A DNA stretch of 52,931 bases from an uncultured Bacteroidales bacterium (GTDB lineage: Bacteria > Bacteroidota > Bacteroidia > Bacteroidales > Paludibacteraceae), in NCBI GenBank assembly GCA_900320865.1, contig ONTT01000012.1:1-52931 (forward strand), written 5' to 3'. A program made the translations under genes and the position numbers. The notes below the pieces were generated by a model. That model was not told the DNA's origin. It was given only the letters and a program-made list of their open reading frames with translations, and did not search any database. Of this stretch, positions 14,340 to 22,463 are shown in pieces (positions within the stretch are counted from its first letter, which is position 1; every line of letters begins with the position of its first letter).

Positions 14340-15547
14340 CAGAACGCATGCGTCCGAAGACGCTGAACGATTACATAGGCCAGAAGCACTTGGTAGGTGA
14401 AGGAGCGATCCTGCGCCAGATGATAGAGAGCGGTAATATCGCCAGTTTCATCCTGTGGGGCCCTCCCGGAGTCGGCAAAACGACTCTCGCCCGTATCATC
14501 GCGCATCAACTCCAGCGACCGTTCTATACGCTGAGTGCCGTGACGAGCGGCGTGAAGGAAGTACGGGATGTGATAGACAAAGCCAAACGCAATGCGTCTA
14601 TCAACAGCGGTCTCTTTGCACCGACAGACGGGAGAAGTCCTATTCTCTTCATCGATGAGATCCATCGCTTCAGCAAGAGTCAACAGGACAGTTTATTGGG
14701 CGCCGTAGAAGAAGGAACGATCACTTTGGTCGGTGCGACAACAGAGAACCCGAGTTTTGAAGTGATCACTCCGCTGCTCAGTCGCTGTCAGGTATATGTA
14801 CTGAAGCCGCTGGACAAAGAGGACTTGATGGAATTGATGAACAGGGTGCTGATCAAAGACGAGTACATCAGGAATCTGGGACTGAAGGTCAAGGAGACCG
14901 AAGCGCTGCTGCGCTATAGCGGAGGCGATGCCCGCAAACTGCTCAATATCATGGAACTGGTAAGTAACAGCGGTGCCCGGGTAATTGATAATGATACGGT
15001 GACGAAACAATTGCAGCAAAATCCTGTGGCGTATGATAAGGACGGGGAAATGCACTACGACATCATCTCGGCTTTCATTAAATCTATTCGCGGCAGTGAC
15101 CCACAGGCGGCTATTTATTGGTTAGCCCGTATGTTAGAAGGTGGAGAAGACCCGAAGTTCATTGCACGGCGGTTGGTGATCTCGGCCAGTGAAGATATCG
15201 GGTTGGCGAACCCGAACGCGATGCTGTTAGCCAATACCTGTTTTGAAGTGGTGAATAAGATAGGTATGCCCGAAGGACGTATTCCTTTAGCGGAGACGAC
15301 CATCTATCTGGCTACCTGCAAGAAAGATAACTCGGCCTATCTGGCGATAGACGATGCGTTGGCAAGAGTGCGTGAGACGGGTAACTTACCTGTGCCCTTG
15401 CATTTACGGAACGCACCGACGAGTTTGATGAAGGACTTGGGCTACTCGGACGGATATAAGTACCCGCACGATTTTCCGGGACACTGGGTGGAACAGCAGT
15501 ACTTACCGGACGAGTTAAAAGGAACGACGTTTTGGAAGAAGGATTAA
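14327..15547 (+). CDS. rarA: replication-associated recombination protein A (AAA+ ATPase)
   Basis: 406 aa. Clamp-loader-like AAA+ ATPase acting at stalled forks (RarA/MgsA/WRNIP1 family). Walker A G-P-P-G-V-G-K-T-T near residue 46, Walker B I-L-F-I-D-E-I-H-R-F, sensor T-T-E-N-P-S-F, and the C-terminal MgsA tetramerisation domain (H-Y-D-I-I-S-A-F-I-K-S-I-R-G-S-D-P). The start lies within the end of recN. Confidence 0.96.
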   Translation: MLPLAERMRPKTLNDYIGQKHLVGEGAILRQMIESGNIASFILWGPPGVGKTTLARIIAHQLQRPFYTLSAVTSGVKEVRDVIDKAKRNASINSGLFAPTDGRSPILFIDEIHRFSKSQQDSLLGAVEEGTITLVGATTENPSFEVITPLLSRCQVYVLKPLDKEDLMELMNRVLIKDEYIRNLGLKVKETEALLRYSGGDARKLLNIMELVSNSGARVIDNDTVTKQLQQNPVAYDKDGEMHYDIISAFIKSIRGSDPQAAIYWLARMLEGGEDPKFIARRLVISASEDIGLANPNAMLLANTCFEVVNKIGMPEGRIPLAETTIYLATCKKDNSAYLAIDDALARVRETGNLPVPLHLRNAPTSLMKDLGYSDGYKYPHDFPGHWVEQQYLPDELKGTTFWKKD

Positions 15548-15581
15548 GGTTTAGGATTTAGCGTTTAGGGTTTAGCGATTA
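15547..15581 (+). repeat. GNRTTTA heptamer tract between rarA and hemW
   Basis: AGGTTTA, GGATTTA, GCGTTTA, GGGTTTA, GCGATTA; the GTG start of hemW begins at the next base. Confidence 0.9.
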
Positions 15582-16661
15582 GTGGCCGGCGTATACGTAC
15601 ATATTCCGTTTTGCAAGAAGCGCTGCTTGTATTGCGATTTCTTCTCCACCACCTTGTTGGAGCAAAGAGAAGCCTATATCGAAGCGGTGCTGCAAGAGAT
15701 AAAAGCTCGTAAAGGCGAAGCACACGAGCCCATACGAACTATCTATATCGGCGGCGGAACACCGAGCACTCTGGCTGCACGCGACATACAACGGATTGTT
15801 GAGGCGATCGGCACGCAGGACGCCATAGAGATCACGATGGAGATGAATCCGGGCGATGCGTCTGAGGAATATATACGGGCGCTTAAGGAAGCAGGGATAA
15901 ACCGTCTGTCTATCGGAATTCAGTCCTTTCAGGACGAGTTGCTTCAGTTGATCGGCAGACGACACAATGCTGCGCAAGCCAAAGCGGCGGTACGTCTGGC
16001 ACAGGAGGCCGGAATAACAAATATATCGATCGACCTGATGTACGCCCTACCAACCCAGACGATGGATCAATGGGAGCAAGACATAAGGACGGCTTTATCG
16101 CTCGGCGTACAGCATATATCGTCCTACGGACTGATGTATGAAGAAGGGACGAGAATGACGAGGATGATCGAAGAAGGTACACTCACGCCTATTGATGAGG
16201 ATACAGAGAACGCGATGTACGATACTTTATGTAGTCGTCTGCAAATAGCCGGGTTTGTGCATTATGAGGTAAGTAACTTTGCTCTACCCGGCTACGAGTC
16301 AAAGCATAACAGCGCCTATTGGAACGGCACACCGTATATAGGGATCGGAGCAGGGGCACACAGTTATATCGGGGATATACGCAGCTGGAATGCCGATGAG
16401 CTCGAAGCCTATATCCGCGGCATAAAAGAAGGTACTTGGGTACGCGAGCAGGAAGTATTAGGCGAAAAAGAGCGTTATAACGAGCGCATTATGTTGGGAC
16501 TACGAACCCGTCAAGGTGTACCTCGACAGATCTTACAACGCGATCCGCAGACTTTTATAAAAGCAGGATTGCTGCGCGAGACAGAGGAGGGAAATATAGT
16601 GGCAACGCAGGAAGGGATACATATCCTGAACCGCATTATCGGTGAATTAATGATCGAATAA
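15582..16661 (+). CDS. hemW: radical SAM heme chaperone HemW
   Basis: 359 aa. The CxxxCxxC radical SAM cluster is at C11, C15 and C18 (P-F-C-K-K-R-C-L-Y-C-D-F), followed by the G-G-G-T-P-S SAM-binding motif and M-E-M-N-P-G-D. HemW binds heme and delivers it to respiratory enzymes; it is often misnamed coproporphyrinogen dehydrogenase but lacks the longer N-terminus of HemN. The GTG start immediately follows the repeat tract; Y-V-H-I-P-F-C is the usual N-terminus, so this start is well supported. Confidence 0.93.
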   Translation: MAGVYVHIPFCKKRCLYCDFFSTTLLEQREAYIEAVLQEIKARKGEAHEPIRTIYIGGGTPSTLAARDIQRIVEAIGTQDAIEITMEMNPGDASEEYIRALKEAGINRLSIGIQSFQDELLQLIGRRHNAAQAKAAVRLAQEAGITNISIDLMYALPTQTMDQWEQDIRTALSLGVQHISSYGLMYEEGTRMTRMIEEGTLTPIDEDTENAMYDTLCSRLQIAGFVHYEVSNFALPGYESKHNSAYWNGTPYIGIGAGAHSYIGDIRSWNADELEAYIRGIKEGTWVREQEVLGEKERYNERIMLGLRTRQGVPRQILQRDPQTFIKAGLLRETEEGNIVATQEGIHILNRIIGELMIE

Positions 16662-16674
16662 ACACATACAAGAT

Positions 16675-18939
16675 ATGAAAAATTGGTATAAAGTATTTTT
16701 AATTTGGTTTTGGAGTCTTTTCTTCGGAGGCATCCTGATCATCAGTCTCTCGATGTGGGCTATTATCAGTGGTGCATGGGGCTATATGCCGCCTTTTGAG
16801 GAACTGCAGAATCCGAAGAACACCTTCGCTAGTGAAATCATCACTTCCGATAATCAGTCTTTAGGTCGCTATTACCGGTACGAGAACCGCGTAGGCGTTC
16901 ACTACGAGGACCTTTCGGATACCCTTGTGATGGCACTCATTGCTACCGAGGATGCACGCTTCTATAACCATACAGGAGTGGATTTCAAATCCCTCTTCCG
17001 TGCGGTGCTCAAACTCGGTCGTGCCGGAGGTGGAAGTACGATCACCCAGCAGTTAGCAAAGCAGTTATGGTCGCCGCGCGCCAACAACACGCTGGAGCGC
17101 GCCATGCAGAAACCGATCGAATGGATCATTGCCACGAAATTGGAGCGACTCTATTCGAAAGACGAGATTCTGCTGATGTACCTGAACCAATTTGACTTCC
17201 TGTATAATGCCGTAGGTATTCAGTCCGCTTCGCAGGTGTATTTCTCCACTACCCCGAAGGACCTGAAGATCGAAGAGGCTGCGATGCTGGTAGGTATGTG
17301 TAAGAACCCGTCGCTCTATAATCCTGTACGACACCCGGAGCGGGCAAGAAATCGCCGCAACACCGTACTGAGCCAGATGGAGAAATACGGCTATATAGAT
17401 AAAGCGACTTGTGATTCGGTTTCGGCTCTGCCGCTAACCTTGCATTATCGCTCAGTGGATCACAAGCAGGGAAGTGCACCCTATTTCCGGGAATATCTGC
17501 GCGTGATGTTGACGGCAAAAGAACCGAATGAGAGTGATTATCCGTCCTGGAATAAACAGCAATATAAGATCGATCGCTATCAATGGGACAACAATGACTT
17601 ATACGGTTTTTGCGAAAAGAACCGTAAGGCGGACGGTAGCAAATACGACATCTATCAAGACGGTCTGAAGATTTATACGACGATCGACTCGCGTATGCAA
17701 AAATACGCCGAGGAGGCAGTGGACGAACATATGCGTGCACAACAGGTTTCGTTCTTCAAGGAGCTGAAGCGTAAGAAGAATGCTCCTTTCTCGCGCTCTT
17801 TGACACAAGAGGAAGTGAATGGTATCATGAATCGCTCGATGCGTCAGACAGACAGATATCGCGTCATGAAACGTGCCGGCATCAGTCATGACTCCATCAT
17901 GCAGTCGTTCTACCAACCCTGCGAAATGCAGATCTTTACGTACGAGAATGGACTTATTGATACCATCATGACACCATACGACTCCATTCGCTGGCAGAAG
18001 AGTTATCTACGATGCGGATTCATGTCCATGGACCCGCGTACAGGTCATGTAAAAGCGTATGTAGGCGGTCCTGATTTTGCGCAGTTCCAATACGACATGG
18101 CTACTAAGGGTAGACGACAAGTAGGTTCTACTGTGAAGCCCTATCTCTTCACCTTAGCGATGGATGAAGGAATGTGGCCGTGCGAGACTTTTGTCTATGA
18201 CTCGGTCACCCTCATTGACGCCAATGGCAACCCCTGGACACCGCGCGATACACACGAGAAATACCAAGGCGACACGGTGACCTTAGCATGGGGACTCAAA
18301 GAGTCGTCCAACTGGATGTCCGCTTATCTGATGTCGCTCTTCACACCGGAGCAATTGGTGAAAATCATGCAGTCCTTCGGCATTCAAGGTCAACTCGATC
18401 CTGTAGTATCCCTCTGTTTGGGTCCTTGCGAAGTAAGTGTAGAAGAGATGGTAGATGCTTATACCACCTTCGCCAACAAAGGTATTCGTACCGAGCCGCT
18501 GTATGTAACGCGTATTGAGGACAACAATGGTAATATCATCGGTACCTTCACCCCGCGCACACATGAAATCATCAGCGAAACAACGGCATACAAAATGATT
18601 TATATGCTACGTCAGGTCATTGATCACGGTACGGGTGTTCGTGTACGTTATAAATATGGTATCACGGCTCCGATGGGAGGTAAGACCGGTACGACCAATA
18701 ACAACTCGGATGGTTGGTTCGTTTGCTTCACGCCTTCGCTGGTCAGCGGTACTTGGGTAGGTGGAGAAGACCGCGGCATCCACTTTGATAACATGGCAGA
18801 AGGACAAGGTGCATCCATGGCATTGCCTATCTGCGCGATTTATATGAAGAAGATTTATGCGGATCCTGAATTAGGCTATTCGCAAGACGAAGACTTCGAT
18901 ATCCCTGTTTGGTTCGATCCTAATGAAGGTTGTGAATAA
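16675..18939 (+). CDS. class A penicillin-binding protein (PBP1-type)
   Basis: 754 aa, bifunctional peptidoglycan synthase. One N-terminal TM (~7-30), then a GT51 glycosyltransferase domain with E92-D-A-R-F and G-G-S-T-I-T-Q-Q-L-A-K, then a transpeptidase domain with S485-T-V-K, S544-S-N and G-K-T-G-T. All catalytic motifs are intact. A cytoplasmic start, periplasmic body and the position 13 nt after hemW suggest continuous transcription. It is related to PBP1A/MrcA, but I leave out a symbol because several class A paralogues exist in Bacteroidales. Confidence 0.94.
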   Translation: MKNWYKVFLIWFWSLFFGGILIISLSMWAIISGAWGYMPPFEELQNPKNTFASEIITSDNQSLGRYYRYENRVGVHYEDLSDTLVMALIATEDARFYNHTGVDFKSLFRAVLKLGRAGGGSTITQQLAKQLWSPRANNTLERAMQKPIEWIIATKLERLYSKDEILLMYLNQFDFLYNAVGIQSASQVYFSTTPKDLKIEEAAMLVGMCKNPSLYNPVRHPERARNRRNTVLSQMEKYGYIDKATCDSVSALPLTLHYRSVDHKQGSAPYFREYLRVMLTAKEPNESDYPSWNKQQYKIDRYQWDNNDLYGFCEKNRKADGSKYDIYQDGLKIYTTIDSRMQKYAEEAVDEHMRAQQVSFFKELKRKKNAPFSRSLTQEEVNGIMNRSMRQTDRYRVMKRAGISHDSIMQSFYQPCEMQIFTYENGLIDTIMTPYDSIRWQKSYLRCGFMSMDPRTGHVKAYVGGPDFAQFQYDMATKGRRQVGSTVKPYLFTLAMDEGMWPCETFVYDSVTLIDANGNPWTPRDTHEKYQGDTVTLAWGLKESSNWMSAYLMSLFTPEQLVKIMQSFGIQGQLDPVVSLCLGPCEVSVEEMVDAYTTFANKGIRTEPLYVTRIEDNNGNIIGTFTPRTHEIISETTAYKMIYMLRQVIDHGTGVRVRYKYGITAPMGGKTGTTNNNSDGWFVCFTPSLVSGTWVGGEDRGIHFDNMAEGQGASMALPICAIYMKKIYADPELGYSQDEDFDIPVWFDPNEGCE

Positions 18940-18943
18940 AGTG

Positions 18944-18990
18944 GAAAGATAAAAGTAGAAAGTAGAAAGTAGAAAGCAGAAAGTTGAAAG
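18944..18990 (+). repeat. AGTAGAA heptamer tract
   Basis: GAAAG recurs with period 7 from 18944 to 18990 (seven units, one degenerate). It contains the likely TTG start of the TPR gene. Confidence 0.9.
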
Positions 18991-20984
18991 TTTATAGATA
19001 CATAGTAATCCTGGGGCTTTTGTCGTTGTTCATTATACCGGCAAAGGCACAATTCAATACCGATCGTATTACTGCGATCGGGCGGAACGCTTTGTATTTT
19101 GAGGATTATATTCTTTCTATTCAGTATTTCAATCAGGTCATTCGTCTCAAGCCCTACTTGGCAGAACCCTATTTCTATCGGGCGATAGCCAAGATTCAAT
19201 TGGAGGATTATCAAGGGGCGCTGCGGGATTGTAATGCGGCGATAGAACGTAATCCGTTCTCTCCCGGATGCTATTACGCACGCGGTTATATCTATCGCCA
19301 ACTGAATCAATGGGAAGAGGCTGAGAAGGATTATACCGAGGCCCTGCATTTCAGTCCCGAGAATCGCACCTATATGTTATTACGCGCAGATACGCGTGCG
19401 CAGATGAAGCAGTACGATGCCGCCTTGGAGGATATCGAGCATATGTTGCGTCGGGAGCCGCAGGCTGCATCGGTATGGACCGAGAAAGGGCAGATATGCA
19501 TCTATAAGAAGGACACGCTCAGTGCCTTAGCAGCCTTTGAGAAAGCGGCTCAGTACGACAAAGCGAACCCTGCAGTTTGGTCCGCATTAGGTGTAACAAA
19601 CCTTATGTTGGGACATGAAGAGGACGCGTATGTTCAACTGACTCAGGCGATTAACTTGGGTTCGAAATGGGCAGGCGACTATATCAACCGCGGTTTATTG
19701 CATTACCGGCGCCATAACTATCGCGGTGCCTTGTCGGATTATGACCAGGCTGTTAAGTTAGCACCGCGTGAAGCGGACACGTATTATAACCGCGGTGTGA
19801 TGCGACAAGAGGTAGGCGATTATAACCGGGCTTTGGAAGATTTCAACACAGCCATTGAGTTAGATCCGGAGCGCACAGAAATGCGATATCAACGCGGTTT
19901 GGTGGAAATGCAGCTCAAGCAATGGAAGGCCGTTGAGGAAGATATGAAAGCCCTTATTGAGCGCTATCCGTATTTCTTACCGGCGTATTACATGGCTGCG
20001 CAGGCTAAGTCCAAACAAGGCAATGAGACAGCGGCGTATCGCTATCGGGACAAAGCTCGTCAGTTAGAGGAACGCAAAGATCAGATACAAGCGCAACAGG
20101 CGGCTCAACCGAATACGGACTTGTTGATCGCGGAGGCACAGCCGCAGAAGAAAGATCACCGCAAAGAGTTCTCTGCTTCTACTGCTCAGAATCAGACGGA
20201 AATCCCGGATGAGGAACAGAAATACGACTCGCAGACACGTGGTACGGTGCAGAAACGCTATCAGGATGTGATTAATGAACCGCATGTGGTCTTGAGTTAT
20301 TATAGCAAGGACCTGAGTCTGAGACGGACCAATTACTATCACCCGATCGTGGATCAACTCAACAAAAGTAATGTGTTGCCTTCGGCTTTGCGTTTCACAC
20401 CGCAAGAGATCACGTTGACGGCCGATATGGTAGATTTCCACTTCACGGAGATCACCCGTCTCTCGCAACAAATAGATGTGGCTCCTTCGGTAATCCTCTA
20501 TTTTGCCCGAGCGATAGAGTTTGCTATTGTACAGGATTATACGAGTGCTATTGATGACTGTACCCGAGCGCTGCAATTAGCTACGATCGATACGGACTTA
20601 TCGACGATCATCACCTTCAGTCGGGCTAACTGGCGCTATCGACTCTTGGAGTACCAGCGAGCGATCGGAGAACAAGACGCAACGGCCAACATGGACTTTG
20701 AAATCATGTTGCGCGACTACGACCAGGTCATTCGCCGTCAACCCGATTTTGTCTTTGCGCTTTATAACAAGGCGAATATCCTTTGTGCGCAGCGTGACTT
20801 TAAGTCTGCTATCGACTATTATACACGCGCTATTGCGCAAGATATCGATTTTGCGGAGGCATACTTTAATAGAGGCCTGACGTACATCTATATCGGCGAG
20901 AACGAGAAGGGTTTAGCAGATCTCTCCAAAGCAGGCGAGTTGGGTATCTATCAGGCATATAACCTGATTACAAGGTTTAAATAA
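18984..20984 (+). CDS. exported TPR-repeat protein
   Basis: 666 aa with a signal peptide (cleavage after A-K-A-Q, ~23) and two blocks of tetratricopeptide repeats: ~25-360 (about nine or ten, e.g. Y-Y-N-R-G-V-M-R-Q-E-V-G-D-Y-N-R-A-L-E-D) and ~500-660, separated by a Gln/Lys/Glu-rich linker ~360-430. Probably a periplasmic or outer-membrane-associated scaffold; partners unknown. The TTG start is inside the repeat tract, and the signal peptide follows at once, which supports it. Only 2 nt separate it from the next gene. Confidence 0.85.
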   Translation: MKVYRYIVILGLLSLFIIPAKAQFNTDRITAIGRNALYFEDYILSIQYFNQVIRLKPYLAEPYFYRAIAKIQLEDYQGALRDCNAAIERNPFSPGCYYARGYIYRQLNQWEEAEKDYTEALHFSPENRTYMLLRADTRAQMKQYDAALEDIEHMLRREPQAASVWTEKGQICIYKKDTLSALAAFEKAAQYDKANPAVWSALGVTNLMLGHEEDAYVQLTQAINLGSKWAGDYINRGLLHYRRHNYRGALSDYDQAVKLAPREADTYYNRGVMRQEVGDYNRALEDFNTAIELDPERTEMRYQRGLVEMQLKQWKAVEEDMKALIERYPYFLPAYYMAAQAKSKQGNETAAYRYRDKARQLEERKDQIQAQQAAQPNTDLLIAEAQPQKKDHRKEFSASTAQNQTEIPDEEQKYDSQTRGTVQKRYQDVINEPHVVLSYYSKDLSLRRTNYYHPIVDQLNKSNVLPSALRFTPQEITLTADMVDFHFTEITRLSQQIDVAPSVILYFARAIEFAIVQDYTSAIDDCTRALQLATIDTDLSTIITFSRANWRYRLLEYQRAIGEQDATANMDFEIMLRDYDQVIRRQPDFVFALYNKANILCAQRDFKSAIDYYTRAIAQDIDFAEAYFNRGLTYIYIGENEKGLADLSKAGELGIYQAYNLITRFK

Positions 20985-20986
20985 GA

Positions 20987-21892
20987 ATGAAGAGTTCGAT
21001 AAAATATATTCTGATTATAGTCCTTTGCACGTTGTCCTTTTGCCCGTTAAGAGCACAACTCTTATATGAGGTAAGCGGAAACAGTGCGAAGCAGAAATCG
21101 TATATTCTGGCCATTAATCGCTTGGTACCGATGCAGTTTCTGGATACCATTCCGAACGTGTTTAAATGCTTCGGAAACTGCGATAAGGTCATTACGGAAT
21201 TCGCGATGCAAGACTATGAAGCCCTTTCGGCACTGCGGCAGGCAGCCGTATTACCGGATTCGGTCAAACTGAGTAATTTCTATACGGAGAGCGAGTATGA
21301 GTATATCGATAATAGTTTGCGCATCAATTTAGGGATGGGTCTGGATCAGTTATGTCGCATGAAACCCTCGTACCTGACAGAAATGTTTCGCACCGAGTTG
21401 ATGAAGCAATGGTTACAATACGATGAACAGCAATCCATGGAGAGTTTCTTTGAACTGGTAGCTGCGGAGCGCAACATGCCTGTGATCGGTTTGGATAAGA
21501 TAGGCGAGACGATGTATATGCTCTTCGACCGAGAACCCTTTCATTGGCAATGTCAGGAGCTGCTGAAAGTGATACAATATCCGGAGAACGAAGTGAAACA
21601 GGAACGTGCGATTAAAGCCATGTATCTGGACGGTCGACTGAGCGATATTGCGTATCAGGTGAAGGGACCGGATAACACCAGTTCTATTTCCTTCTCGGAT
21701 TATAAAGTCTATTGTCAGCGAAACCAACAATGGGTGAAACGCCTTAAACCGTATCTGACGGAAGGAGCCGCGTTTATCACGCTTAATGCCATCTATTTAG
21801 GGGGAGAAGAAGGATTATTGGAGCAGTTACGGGCAGCAGGCTATCGGGTGCGTCCCGTGAATAGAGGGCTGAAGTTGCAATTAAAGAATTAA
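20987..21892 (+). CDS. TraB/GumN-like exported protein lacking the usual histidines
   Basis: 301 aa with a signal peptide (~1-24). The overall pattern fits the TraB/GumN family: an early L-L-Y-E-V-S-G strand followed by a Y-I-L-type strand, and a late G-G-E-E-G-L-L-E-Q-L-R-A-A-G-Y-R-V motif near residues 272-290. The conserved G-T-x-H after the first strand is replaced by L-A-I-N (41-44), and the G-x-x-H-L before the late motif by L-N-A-I-Y-L. Both putative metal ligands are therefore absent, so it may be a non-catalytic relative. It sits in a run of exported proteins of unknown role. Confidence 0.7.
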   Translation: MKSSIKYILIIVLCTLSFCPLRAQLLYEVSGNSAKQKSYILAINRLVPMQFLDTIPNVFKCFGNCDKVITEFAMQDYEALSALRQAAVLPDSVKLSNFYTESEYEYIDNSLRINLGMGLDQLCRMKPSYLTEMFRTELMKQWLQYDEQQSMESFFELVAAERNMPVIGLDKIGETMYMLFDREPFHWQCQELLKVIQYPENEVKQERAIKAMYLDGRLSDIAYQVKGPDNTSSISFSDYKVYCQRNQQWVKRLKPYLTEGAAFITLNAIYLGGEEGLLEQLRAAGYRVRPVNRGLKLQLKN

Positions 21893-21899
21893 CATAGAT

Positions 21900-22463
21900 A
21901 TGAAAAAAGTATTTTCTGTATTCGTAGCCTTAGTATTGGCTACCACAATGAGTATCAACGCTGCGGAACGCGGCAAGTTCATTCACGTGGATAACTCGGC
22001 GAACAAAGATCTCAAGCCGCAGTTAGCTTTCTGTCAAGAGCATAAGGACGGACAAGACATCACGTCCCTACTCCTTTGGACCGTACAGCCGAACACGTAT
22101 CATGAGTTCAACGATGAGGCCCGTCTGCTGATCGCTTTTGCGGATGGACTTAAAGTGCGTCTGAATCGTATCGGTGGCTCGGAAGAGAAGCGCGAGACAT
22201 ACACCAAGAAAGCCGGTACTGCGACGATCAAGTACTACAAGACTATCACGGCCTATGAGATGAAGCCGGAAGTGCTGGAGAGACTCAAAAACGGTATTGC
22301 CATCACCAAAATACGTGTGGTCTTCAAGGAGAACGATGTTCGCAACTACGAGATCGCCGAGGGTTATCAGGCACGTATGGCATCCGACTTGTTGAAATCG
22401 TATCTGGAGGCCAGCCAAAAGAACAAAAAAGCGAATGGTGATTTGAGTGATGAGGATTTTTAA
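21900..22463 (+). CDS. hypothetical exported protein, 187 aa
   Basis: Signal peptide with cleavage near A-A (residues ~20-22). The mature part is hydrophilic with alternating strands and a Lys/Asn-rich tail; no motif that I recognise. It starts 7 nt after the TraB/GumN-like gene and overlaps the following amidase-like gene by 14 nt, so it belongs to the same operon. No function is assigned. Confidence 0.75.
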   Translation: MKKVFSVFVALVLATTMSINAAERGKFIHVDNSANKDLKPQLAFCQEHKDGQDITSLLLWTVQPNTYHEFNDEARLLIAFADGLKVRLNRIGGSEEKRETYTKKAGTATIKYYKTITAYEMKPEVLERLKNGIAITKIRVVFKENDVRNYEIAEGYQARMASDLLKSYLEASQKNKKANGDLSDEDF

